A stretch of 64,000 bases of DNA, taken from Thermaurantimonas sp046299575 (GTDB lineage Bacteria; Bacteroidota; Bacteroidia; Flavobacteriales; Schleiferiaceae). The translations under genes and the position numbers were made by a program. The stretch lies in NCBI RefSeq assembly GCF_046299575.1, contig NZ_JBKBHX010000007.1, positions 124,001 to 188,000 on the forward strand, in the 5' to 3' direction. The notes below the pieces were generated by a model. The model did not search any database, was not told the origin of the DNA, and worked only from the letters and a program-made list of their open reading frames with translations. Positions 1-7,835 of the stretch are shown in pieces (within the stretch, counting starts at the first letter, position 1; every line of letters starts with the position of its first letter).

Positions 1-1
1 T

Positions 2-490
2 GACGGTATGGAGCTCTATCGAGCCCTCGATAGTTATGATTTTGTAGAATCTTTAGAAGAGAGCAATAAAATCGTACACAGCTCACAGCCTCGTGTTGTG
101 ATAGCTGGAGGCGGAATGTTGGCTGGTGGTCGCGCTTTGAATTATTTGTTTGAACACTTAGAAAATCCCAAGTCTATTCTCCTGCTTGCCGGATATCAAG
201 CCGAGGGTACACGCGGTCGCGCGATATTGAATGGATTGGATGAGATTAAAATCTATGGCCGATATCTAAAAATTCGAATGCGTACCGATCACATCGACGG
301 ACTTTCGTCGCACGCCGATCGGGGCGATATATTGCGCTGGCTCGAAAATTTTAAAGCGTTTCCCAAGAAAATATTTTTGGTGCATGGCGAGGCTCATTCG
401 GCTGATGCACTCCGGCTGAAATTGAAGGATACGTATAGAAATTCTGAGGTTTTAATTCCAAAAATCGGCGATTCGTTTGAACTTTTTTGA
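2..490 (+). CDS. MBL-fold/beta-CASP RNA-processing-type hydrolase, C-terminal part (5' end outside window)
   Basis: The frame is open from base 2, so the first ATG at position 8 is internal and the true start lies upstream. What remains is the C-terminal third of a metallo-beta-lactamase/beta-CASP protein: a glycine-rich strand (IAGGGMLAGGRALNYL), the beta-CASP C-region with SSHAD, and a closing VHGE motif whose histidine is typical of the metal site in this family. Family members (YSH1/CPSF-73-like, 'MBL fold exo-2') are cytoplasmic zinc nucleases acting on RNA. The N-terminal HxHxDH metal-binding block is not in the window, so activity cannot be judged. The next gene begins 106 bases downstream and is probably a separate unit. 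Confidence 0.85.
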   Translation, partial: DGMELYRALDSYDFVESLEESNKIVHSSQPRVVIAGGGMLAGGRALNYLFEHLENPKSILLLAGYQAEGTRGRAILNGLDEIKIYGRYLKIRMRTDHIDGLSSHADRGDILRWLENFKAFPKKIFLVHGEAHSADALRLKLKDTYRNSEVLIPKIGDSFELF

Positions 491-596
491 TTTTGGGAGT
501 TGTTTAAAACACTGTTGAGAATTAAATAAAGATTAACAGAAAAATAACTTCGTTATTTGTAGGAACCTTTATCGTTGTAAGCAAAAAAGTACAGCT

Positions 597-1052
597 ATGA
601 CGTCAAAAATGGTGTTTAAAGACAATGCTGGCCGCAAAGTGACCGACGTGCGTGCTTTTGTTGAGCGATGGTTAGCTGACCATCCGAAAGGAAGGATTTT
701 TATTGGCGCCGATTCGAAGGTCAAGGGCGAGTATGTGAAATACGCCATCGTCATTTGTCTGTGGGATGTAGGTAAGGGAGTTTCAGAACTTTTTGCTCAT
801 ACCATGTTGCCCAAACCGGCCGATTCGTTTTCAAGGCTTTGGAATGAAGTAACAAAAGCCGTTGAGATAGCCGAATGCATCAAAGACTTAGCGCGTATCG
901 AAATTCATGTAGACATTAACTCAAAGCCAGGGTATCGATCTTATCAGTTGTACGATGCCTCAATGGGTTTCATAAAGAGTTTTGGCTACGAAGCAGCAGG
1001 AAAGCCTTTTGCGTGGGCAGCCAGCTGTGGTGCCAATAGGCATTGTCAGTAA
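597..1052 (+). CDS. YkuK-family RNase H-like protein (DUF458)
   Basis: This 151-residue protein matches the YkuK/DUF458 family, which has a ribonuclease H-like fold and no firmly established substrate. Visible family landmarks are the first acidic strand IFIGADSKVKG (about residues 34-44), a second acidic strand with HVDIN near residue 103, and the C-terminal block GKPFAWAAS. The length is close to Bacillus YkuK. The ATG at 597 is the only good start near the N-terminus. The gene converges on the minus-strand glycosyltransferase, with 9 bases between the stop codons and no visible terminator. The family call is fairly sure; any RNase activity is inference. Confidence 0.8.
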   Translation: MTSKMVFKDNAGRKVTDVRAFVERWLADHPKGRIFIGADSKVKGEYVKYAIVICLWDVGKGVSELFAHTMLPKPADSFSRLWNEVTKAVEIAECIKDLARIEIHVDINSKPGYRSYQLYDASMGFIKSFGYEAAGKPFAWAASCGANRHCQ

Positions 1053-1061
1053 GAAGTTCTT

Positions 1062-1904
1062 TTAGTTGCTTTTTCTTAAAAATTTGTAGATACCTGCCAC
1101 GATTCCAACAGGCATAAGACGCACTGTTGTCCGAATTAAGAGTTGAATTGCATAGTGATACCACTTATAAAAGCCCATTTGATAGATCATGTACATCGAT
1201 TTGTATTCGAGTTTTAAATATACCCACCCTCTTCGCCGGTGAATGAGTGAGGTACCGGCGCGTACTCGAACAAGAGGCTTCGGAATATTGGCAGCCTTAA
1301 AGCCGGCATGTAGCAGTCGCGCCCACAGCACGTAGTCTTCGCCCATCACTTTTTCCAATGGATATCCATCTACAGACAGTACAGCATCTCGTCTATACAT
1401 CACTGTTTGATGATTAAAAGGGCAGCGCCAGTGGGCGAATCGATAGATGTCTTTGTGCGAAGTAGGGAGTTCTCGGGAAGCAAGTTTCTGCTTCATGTCT
1501 TCATCGTACTCATCGATCCACGAGCCTATGATGGCCACCTCTGGATGCGCTTGTAAGTACTGCCATTGCATTTCAAACCTGTACAGCTCTGCAATGTCAT
1601 CAGCATCCATGCGGGCTATCCATGGTTGGGAAGCGGCCTGTACACCAGCGTTGAGAGCCACCGGTATGCCTTTGTTTTCAGGAAGTTTTACGACCTTTAA
1701 TTCAGGCAGGTGCTTTTGCCATTTCTGTAGCTCTTCTTCTAATTCGCTCGGGATTGGACCATCTTGTACAATGATGATTTCTGAGGCTTTTGCCGTTTGT
1801 GCTTCCACGCTTTTCAGCGATTCACGAAGCCAATGCGCTTTATCGCCTTGATAAATAGGTAATAGTACACTAAGCGGTAGCCTTTTCTCAGAGGAGGGAT
1901 TCAT
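1062..1904 (-). CDS. Glycosyltransferase family 2
   Basis: This is a 280-residue GT-A glycosyltransferase. The N-terminal strand LSVLLPIYQG and a QDG motif at residues 47-49 bind the nucleotide sugar, and the metal-binding DxD is seen as MDADD (Asp100-Asp102). Residues 245-280 form a basic, hydrophobic tail that probably holds the enzyme at the inner membrane. The 5' end overlaps the 3' end of the upstream GT4 gene by 17 bases, so the two are translationally linked. They probably add successive sugars to one surface glycan. The acceptor and sugar cannot be told from the sequence. Confidence 0.9.
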   Translation of the reverse strand: MNPSSEKRLPLSVLLPIYQGDKAHWLRESLKSVEAQTAKASEIIIVQDGPIPSELEEELQKWQKHLPELKVVKLPENKGIPVALNAGVQAASQPWIARMDADDIAELYRFEMQWQYLQAHPEVAIIGSWIDEYDEDMKQKLASRELPTSHKDIYRFAHWRCPFNHQTVMYRRDAVLSVDGYPLEKVMGEDYVLWARLLHAGFKAANIPKPLVRVRAGTSLIHRRRGWVYLKLEYKSMYMIYQMGFYKWYHYAIQLLIRTTVRLMPVGIVAGIYKFLRKSN

Positions 1905-2925
1905 ACAGGCGCAAATATGCGGTTGCTACTGCCTGTGGGGAAAATTCAGCATCAAAACGCGCTGTGGCATTCATGCATAATGAATCCCGATGTTCGAGGG
2001 CAAAATGAATTGCTCGAGAAAATTGTAGTTCTTCTTTCACATTACATTTTACAACTTCATCAGAAAAAAGACCTTCAAACGTCGGAATATCATTTAGTAC
2101 CACTGGTACCCGGCGCTGAAAGGCCTCAAGCACAACTAGCGGAAATCCCTCACTCAAAGAAGGCAACAACAAAACATCGGCTACACTGAGCAACTGATTG
2201 CCATCAGACACATATCCAGCAAAATATACTCGATTGTGTAACCTTAAATGTTCAACTTCTGTTTTTAATTCCGGCAGTAAGGGACCATCGCCAACATGTA
2301 CCCATCGCCAATCTGGATTTTTTTTCAATACTGGAAGTACCGCCTGCAGATTTTTACGCTCATTAGCCGTTCCGAGGGTCATGAGCAAAGTGTTGCCATC
2401 AGCCCATTTTTTAATGTTTTCAGCAATTTTATGATTGTCTTCAGCCGGCGGTTTTAAAATTCGAGTATTTGGAATGTAATGGATGTTTTTAAAGCCCTTT
2501 TGCTGGTAAAATCTCTGCATATGCGGGGTAATTGCTACCAGTGCACTTTTGTTCCTCAAGCTCCAGTGATGCGCTAAGATGCCAATAAGCGCTGGTATTT
2601 TTGGATATTCCAGGCGATATTCTTCATAAAAATAGTTGTGCAACGTGCAAACGGTTGTGGTTTTTGGCTTGAGGAGCTTGTGGATGAATGTAAATATATC
2701 AGGCCGAAGTGTATGACTGTGAAAGATGTCGTATTCCTGAATTCCAAACAGCTCAAAGGCTTTTAAAAAAAACAATTTCTGTCCGTTATCCCAGCGATAG
2801 CCTGCTTTTTCATCAAAATACGCGATCGATATTGTGATCTTTTTTTGAAGTGTCAGAACCAGATCGTGTGCTACAGTTACCGGCCCTGTTATCGCAGGCG
2901 AGGGCACTATGTGAAGTACTTTCAA
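1888..2925 (-). CDS. Glycosyltransferase family 4 (GT-B)
   Basis: This GT-B glycosyltransferase has the N-terminal strand VLHIVPSPAITGP and a C-terminal domain with GDGPLLPEL, a PSLSEGFPLVVLE block carrying the E-x7-E signature of retaining family 4 enzymes, and a conserved switch to NDIPTFEGL. No ATG lies near the N-terminus. I chose the TTG at 2925 because it gives the classic MKVLHIV opening; an in-frame TTG at 2958 would add 11 residues, and a stop lies just beyond. It is the first gene of a two-gene glycosyltransferase unit and overlaps the GT2 gene by 17 bases. The substrate is unknown. Confidence 0.88.
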   Translation of the reverse strand: MKVLHIVPSPAITGPVTVAHDLVLTLQKKITISIAYFDEKAGYRWDNGQKLFFLKAFELFGIQEYDIFHSHTLRPDIFTFIHKLLKPKTTTVCTLHNYFYEEYRLEYPKIPALIGILAHHWSLRNKSALVAITPHMQRFYQQKGFKNIHYIPNTRILKPPAEDNHKIAENIKKWADGNTLLMTLGTANERKNLQAVLPVLKKNPDWRWVHVGDGPLLPELKTEVEHLRLHNRVYFAGYVSDGNQLLSVADVLLLPSLSEGFPLVVLEAFQRRVPVVLNDIPTFEGLFSDEVVKCNVKEELQFSRAIHFALEHRDSLCMNATARFDAEFSPQAVATAYLRLYESLL

Positions 2926-3042
2926 GAGGTCAGATTTTCTTTTTTCAACGAGCAACAAAACTATTTAATAGACTCTTAAACGCTTTTTACAAATAATCGC
3001 AAACTCTACTCATTGGTCGCATTCTTCAAACAGCGAAACTTT

Positions 3043-3050
3043 TACATTTG
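3043..3050 (+). promoter_or_regulatory. Candidate -7 element (TACATTTG)
   Basis: TACATTTG is a perfect match to the Bacteroidetes -7 consensus TAnnTTTG and ends 22 bases before the TTG start of the membrane-protein gene. No clear -33 TTTG is present at the usual spacing, so this is a half-supported promoter. Confidence 0.35.
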
Positions 3051-3072
3051 CGAAGAGAAAAACTCATAAACG

Positions 3073-3456
3073 TTGGACGAGAGAAAGCTTAAAGCCCTTG
3101 ACACCCTTCATATTCCTGTGTGGCTAGCTAAGGACATTGCATGGCTACTGGTGTATAAACCGCTCGGTGTGGCAATGATTTTACCGGCGGTAGCTGTTGC
3201 ACTGCACATATGCATTAAAACTGCGTTTAATAAGTTGCTTTTTTATCAAAATTTAGCAGTACTATTCTGGATATCAGCAAACTCAACCTGGATGGCTGGA
3301 GAGTTTTTCCATTTTGCATACAAACTACCAGCTGTAATTTTTTTCATTGCTGGCATCATTTCGATTATTTGGCACTATGTGATTGAATTGAAATCATCCG
3401 ACGAAACGTTAACAAAACTGAGCTTTATCCGTTTTTTTAACAAGCGAAAAATTTAA
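3073..3456 (+). CDS. Small conserved membrane protein, function unknown
   Basis: This 127-residue protein has three predicted membrane segments (about residues 24-52, 57-79 and 84-105), an amphipathic N-terminus with IPVWLAKDIAWLL, and a basic C-terminal tail. Similar small membrane proteins occur in other Bacteroidota, but I know of no assigned function. The start is a TTG at 3073, chosen because a -7-like element lies just upstream and no ATG precedes the first hydrophobic segment. It ends 24 bases before the tail-specific protease gene and is probably cotranscribed with it. Confidence 0.6.
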   Translation: MDERKLKALDTLHIPVWLAKDIAWLLVYKPLGVAMILPAVAVALHICIKTAFNKLLFYQNLAVLFWISANSTWMAGEFFHFAYKLPAVIFFIAGIISIIWHYVIELKSSDETLTKLSFIRFFNKRKI

Positions 3457-3480
3457 TCTATAACTTTCTGAATTCACACG

Positions 3481-5571
3481 ATGAATAAAAAGCCTTTACG
3501 TTCATTGGCCTCGCTAGTGGTCACCTCTTTCATTTTGATTAGCTGTATGCCCGGCAGTACCAGTAACAAGGTACAGCAGCGCGAAAAACTCATTATGCAA
3601 ATAACATATTCAGCACTATTTACTCAACATCTTCAACCTCCTGTGGCCAATACAGAATTGTCGCAGCGCATCTTCCTGAAAGCCGTCGAAAATTTTGATG
3701 TTTCAAAAAAATTCTTTTTGAAGTCAGATATCGATGAATTCTCAAAACAAAAGAGCAATATGCTTAAAATGCTGCAAGACGGTGACGTTAGCTTATTTGA
3801 GAAGATGTATCAGCGCATTTTGCAGCGCATCAAAGAGGCAGAGGAGACCGCAAATTCCCTTTTAAACGAACCTATAAAATTTTCTAAAAAGGAATTTTAT
3901 GAAACGGATGACGATCGCCAGACATTCGCAAAAAACGCCAAAGATCTTCAGGAGAATTGGAGAAAATATTTGAAATACAGGGTTTTAGTAAGGCTTTATG
4001 AATCGATAGACACAAGTACAGCCGATCAACAGAATATTCCCGAAATCACAGGGCAGGCCGAACAAGAGGCTCGAAAGAAGGAACGCGAACAGCTGAAGGA
4101 GTGGTTTGATATGTTGCGCGATATGGATCGCAACGATTGGTTTGGCCTTTTCATAAATGCATATTCTCAAAATTTTGATCCGCACACAGAATATTATCCA
4201 CCCCAGCGGCAAGAGGATTTCGAAATCGAGATGACAGGCCAATTCGAAGGCATAGGCGCACAGCTGGTAAATCGCGATGGCTTTGTCACCATCGAGCGAA
4301 TCGTGCCTGGCAGCGCAAGCTGGCGTCAAGGCGAGCTCGAAGAGGGCGATAAAATTCTGCGCGTGACTCAAGAAAACGGTGAAGCTACCGACGTGGTGGG
4401 CATGAGTATTCAAAAAGTTGTAAAGTTGATACGCGGTAAAAAGGGGACAAAGGTGACCCTTACCGTGAGAAAAGCTGATGGTAGCCGTCGTGACATCACT
4501 ATCGTGCGCGATGTGGTAGAAATGGAGGCAACCTTTGCGCGTTCTGCTGTTGCTGAATACAATGGGGTGAAACTTGGCTACATTCGCTTGCCGAAGTTTT
4601 ATGTGGATTTTTATAAAGAGACCAATCGGAACTGTGCACAAGACATGCGTATGGAAGTAGAGCGCCTTAAAAAAGAAGGTATAGCCGGTATCATAATTGA
4701 CTTGCGAAGCAATGGCGGTGGAACATTAGAAGGTGCAGTAGATATTGCAGGTCTATTTATACCATCTGGCCCTGTAGTTCAGGTAAAAGCTACTGGACAA
4801 CCAGCCCGTGTACTTTCTGACCGCGATCCGTCACTGGTATATGACGGACCGTTGGTAGTAATGGTCAATCACTTTTCTGCCAGCGCTAGCGAAATATTTG
4901 CAGCTGCCATGCAAGACTATGGCCGGGCGCTAATCATCGGCCCCAGTCACACTTTCGGAAAGGGAACCGTACAAAACATGATTGACTATGACCGTGCCGT
5001 GAGCTTTGGAAATCGCGATTTGAAGCCTCTGGGCTCTTTGAAAATCACTATTCAGAAATACTACCGCATCAACGGCGGTACTCCACAGCTCAAAGGGGTT
5101 ACACCAGATATTGTAATCCCTGATCAATACAGTTATATCGATTTTGGTGAGCGCGAGTTGAAAAATGCCATTGCCTATTCTGAGATTGCTCCGGCTACCT
5201 ACACTCGATGGACACAGAATTCTACCTTCTCCTCGGCCATCGAAAAAGCTAAAAAACGCATTGCTGAAAATCCAAAATTTCAGCTCATGGATAGTTATGC
5301 CCGTTGGCTAGCCAACAACAAGGAGAAGTCATCCGTATCTCTTAAGTGGGAAGAATACATCACTACACAAAGACGTTTGAAGGAAGAATCGAAGCGATAC
5401 AAAGATGTGTATGTGAGCACCGACAGCATTCCGTTTGTGATCCCAACCTCAACAGTAGCAGAGCTTACTCAGAAGGGTGATGACCAGAGGGAGTGGAAAA
5501 AGTGGGTAGGCGATTTGAGCCGGGATGTACAGTTGCAAGAGGCTATTCGCGTATTATACGACCTAAAATAA
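3481..5571 (+). CDS. prc: Carboxy-terminal processing (tail-specific) protease, S41A family
   Basis: This 696-residue lipoprotein has a signal peptide with the lipobox ILISC, so it should sit in the periplasm on a membrane. Order of domains: a helical N-terminal region, a PDZ domain at about residues 250-345, the S41 protease core, and a C-terminal helical extension as in E. coli Prc. The Ser-Lys dyad is Ser468 in HFSASASEIF and Lys494 in FGKGTVQ. Prc-type enzymes degrade periplasmic proteins marked by C-terminal tails and trim envelope proteins. The stop overlaps the permease start by one base (TAATG), which implies translational coupling. Confidence 0.95.
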   Translation: MNKKPLRSLASLVVTSFILISCMPGSTSNKVQQREKLIMQITYSALFTQHLQPPVANTELSQRIFLKAVENFDVSKKFFLKSDIDEFSKQKSNMLKMLQDGDVSLFEKMYQRILQRIKEAEETANSLLNEPIKFSKKEFYETDDDRQTFAKNAKDLQENWRKYLKYRVLVRLYESIDTSTADQQNIPEITGQAEQEARKKEREQLKEWFDMLRDMDRNDWFGLFINAYSQNFDPHTEYYPPQRQEDFEIEMTGQFEGIGAQLVNRDGFVTIERIVPGSASWRQGELEEGDKILRVTQENGEATDVVGMSIQKVVKLIRGKKGTKVTLTVRKADGSRRDITIVRDVVEMEATFARSAVAEYNGVKLGYIRLPKFYVDFYKETNRNCAQDMRMEVERLKKEGIAGIIIDLRSNGGGTLEGAVDIAGLFIPSGPVVQVKATGQPARVLSDRDPSLVYDGPLVVMVNHFSASASEIFAAAMQDYGRALIIGPSHTFGKGTVQNMIDYDRAVSFGNRDLKPLGSLKITIQKYYRINGGTPQLKGVTPDIVIPDQYSYIDFGERELKNAIAYSEIAPATYTRWTQNSTFSSAIEKAKKRIAENPKFQLMDSYARWLANNKEKSSVSLKWEEYITTQRRLKEESKRYKDVYVSTDSIPFVIPTSTVAELTQKGDDQREWKKWVGDLSRDVQLQEAIRVLYDLK

Positions 5572-6575
5572 TGATACACCGCAGGAACAGGCACAATCCT
5601 CTAAAGAGTCTTCCTGCCTTTTTCATTGGAGTATTTGTCTTCATCGCCTTGCTCTCATTTTTACTGCCAACTGAGGGCCCGGGTGCATATGATCACATAC
5701 AACTGGAGTATGCACTTAAACCTCCATTTGTTCGGGTGCAATATGTTAAATTGAACAAATCGGCTAATGCTGCACAGGCAACTCAATACTATCCAGCCGA
5801 CAGCATAGTTAAAATTTCAAATGATTCGCTAATTATTTACTACCGAAATAAATCAGCATATGTTGCTCATAAGGAAGACGATAGATACATACTCGAGCAG
5901 AAGACATTTTACCTCGGCACTGATCGCTTCGGTCGCGACATGTGGGCTCGTATAGCGTATGGCTCTCGTGTATCGCTTTCCATCGGCTTTTTAGCCATGA
6001 TTGTTAGTTTATCGGTGGGCATACCTCTCGGTGCAGTAGCTGGTTACATGGGAGGTGCAGTTGACAAATGCATTATGTGGCTGGCTACAGTAGTGTGGAG
6101 TGTGCCTTCGGTGTTGCTTGTTATGTCGTTTACTTTAGTGTTTGGCAAATCGCTGGCGCAGGTTTTTGTGGCTGTTGGACTCACTATGTGGGTAGATGTA
6201 GCACGCACCGTACGCGGTAGGGTGATGTCAATTCGACATAAGGAGTACATTCTCGCAGCTCAAATCGGTGGGCTTTCTACCTGGCGCATTCTATCAGTAC
6301 ATATTTTTCCAAACATTTTAGGGCCGATTCTCATTTTAGCCGCATCCAATTTCTCTACTGCTGTATTGCTCGAAAGCGGAATCAGCTTTTTGGGTCTTGG
6401 CGTACAGCCACCTACGCCATCGTGGGGTAACATTATTCGCGATCATTACGCTTATCTCCTAATGGGCAAGCCTTGGACAGTTCTCTTTCCCGCCCTCTGT
6501 ATCATTGGCCTTATTCTATCACTCATTTCCCTTGCAAATTGTTTAAGGGATTATTACGATGTAAAAGGTGAATAA
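5571..6575 (+). CDS. ABC transporter permease, DppC/OppC-like, with extracytoplasmic insert
   Basis: This inner-membrane permease has 334 residues from the ATG at 5571, which overlaps the protease stop by one base. Residues 15-33 form the first membrane helix. The binding-protein-dependent permease domain begins at LGTDRFGRDMWARIAYG (from residue 115) and contains the EAA loop that docks the ATPase (EYILAAQIGG). Residues 34-113 form a hydrophilic insert between helix 1 and the GTDR motif that is much longer than in E. coli DppC. Neither the partner DppB-type permease, nor ATPases, nor a binding protein lie in the window, so the complex must be encoded elsewhere. Substrate unknown; peptides are the family default. 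Confidence 0.88.
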   Translation: MIHRRNRHNPLKSLPAFFIGVFVFIALLSFLLPTEGPGAYDHIQLEYALKPPFVRVQYVKLNKSANAAQATQYYPADSIVKISNDSLIIYYRNKSAYVAHKEDDRYILEQKTFYLGTDRFGRDMWARIAYGSRVSLSIGFLAMIVSLSVGIPLGAVAGYMGGAVDKCIMWLATVVWSVPSVLLVMSFTLVFGKSLAQVFVAVGLTMWVDVARTVRGRVMSIRHKEYILAAQIGGLSTWRILSVHIFPNILGPILILAASNFSTAVLLESGISFLGLGVQPPTPSWGNIIRDHYAYLLMGKPWTVLFPALCIIGLILSLISLANCLRDYYDVKGE

Positions 6576-6576
6576 G

Positions 6577-6593
6577 TTTTTTTTTTTTTTTTT
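6577..6593 (+). repeat. Homopolymer run of 17 T
   Basis: Seventeen consecutive T lie directly after the TAA of the permease. No GC stem precedes the run, so it is not a standard intrinsic terminator. The exact length may be a sequencing or assembly artefact. Confidence 0.7.
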
Positions 6594-6825
6594 ACAAAAA
6601 ATAGCCAATATTAAAATTATTGTGTGATGTGATTATATATCATTTTGTTGAAAATTTGGTGATTAGATGCAATCAAATACATAAAAACTCTGTGTATCTC
6701 TGTGCCCTCAGTGGTTAAAAAAATACCACAGAGTACACGGAGGCACACAGAGGAGAAATGAATAAAAATCTCTGTAGGTCGTTAAAAAAAAACTTTAAAG
6801 TTGATTTTTTAAAAAAATTAAATAA

Positions 6826-7197
6826 ATGATTGAAAATCTAATTACAGACAAGATCATCGGATGTGCAATAGAAGTACACAATTATTTAGGTCCTGGATTG
6901 CTAGAGAGCGCATATGAAGAGTGTCTATTTTATGAACTAAAAAGCTCGGGAATTGAGGTAAAGAAACAAGTTGCTTTGCCTGTAGTTTATAAAGGAATAA
7001 AACTGGATGCTGGATATAGAATTGATTTATTAGTAGAAAGTAAAGTAATTGTAGAAATTAAATCAGTTGATGTTATTGCAGACATTCACAAAGCACAACT
7101 CATGACGTATATGAAATTAGCAAATATTAAAGTTGGATTGCTGATTAACTTTAATGTGAAAATGTTGAAAGACGGTATAGTGCGATGGATTATTTAA
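6826..7197 (+). CDS. GxxExxY protein, PD-(D/E)XK nuclease-like
   Basis: This 123-residue protein belongs to the GxxExxY family. The signature is GLLESAY at residues 24-30. Downstream are Asp67 in RIDLLV and Glu77-x-Lys79 in VEIKSV, the D...ExK pattern of the PD-(D/E)XK nuclease superfamily. The biological role of the family is not established, and nuclease activity is inferred from the fold. The gene is much richer in A and T than its neighbours and lies inside a palindromic repeat unit (6770-7268), with full units on both sides. No promoter is clear. Context suggests a small mobile or repeat-associated cassette rather than a housekeeping gene. Confidence 0.85.
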   Translation: MIENLITDKIIGCAIEVHNYLGPGLLESAYEECLFYELKSSGIEVKKQVALPVVYKGIKLDAGYRIDLLVESKVIVEIKSVDVIADIHKAQLMTYMKLANIKVGLLINFNVKMLKDGIVRWII

Positions 7198-7577
7198 TAT
7201 TTCAAGTTTTTTTGAAGATCAAAACACATAGTACACGATGTCAAACAAAAGGAAAAATGAACAAAAAACTCTGTGTATCTCTGTGCCCTCAGTGGTTTAG
7301 AAAACACCACAGAGTACACGGAGGCACACAGAGGGGAAATGAATAAAAATCTCTGTGTATCTCTGTGCCCTCAGAGGTTAAAAAAATACCACAGAGTACA
7401 CGGAGGCACACAGAGGGGAAATGAATAAAAATCTCTGTGTATCTCTGTGCCCTCAGAGGTTAAAAAAATACCACAGAGTACACGGAGGCACACAGAGGGG
7501 AAATGAATAAAAATCTCTGTGTATCTCTGTGCCCTCAGTGGTTTAGAAAACACCACAGAGTACACGGAGGCACACAG

Positions 7578-7676
7578 NNNNNNNNNNNNNNNNNNNNNNN
7601 NNNNNNNNNNNNNNNNNNNNNNNNNNNNNNNNNNNNNNNNNNNNNNNNNNNNNNNNNNNNNNNNNNNNNNNNNNNN
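7578..7676. other. Assembly gap (99 N)
   Basis: The gap lies in the right arm of the unit starting at 7515. The next unit starts 177 bases later, which is not a multiple of 82, so the gap length cannot be exact and the number of repeat units is unknown. Confidence 0.99.
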
Positions 7677-7835
7677 GAAATGAATAAAAATCTCTGTGTA
7701 TCTCTGTGCCCTCAGTGGTTTAGAAAACACCACAGAGTACACGGAGGCACACAGCGGAAAAATGAAAAAGAAACGCTATGCCATATCTGGAATTTAAAAC
7801 GACTTAAGAGAGCATTGAAAGATAAATTAAACTCA

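Larger units (their letters stand above)
6688..7769. repeat. Array of 82-bp imperfectly palindromic units, one carrying a gene in its loop
   Basis: Units begin with CTCTGTGTAT at 6688, 7269, 7351, 7433, 7515 and 7692; the four from 7269 to 7515 are spaced exactly 82 bases. A complete unit is a 28-base left arm, a 9-base A-rich loop, a 28-base right arm and a 17-base spacer. The arms pair at 22 of 28 positions. A further unit starts at 6770, exactly 82 bases after 6688, but its left arm is degenerate. Its decayed right arm reappears at 7221-7268, so the GxxExxY gene occupies what is the loop elsewhere. Two loop forms exist (TTAGAAAAC-like and TAAAAAAAT-like). The array is broken by an assembly gap. 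Confidence 0.95.

Noticed and set aside
3985..4641. 218-residue minus-strand frame inside the tail-specific protease gene
   Set aside because: The plus frame encodes the PDZ domain and protease core; the reverse frame has no recognisable features.
6688..7769. CRISPR array
   Set aside because: Units are tandem with near-identical loops and spacers; there are no unique spacers of constant length and no cas genes.
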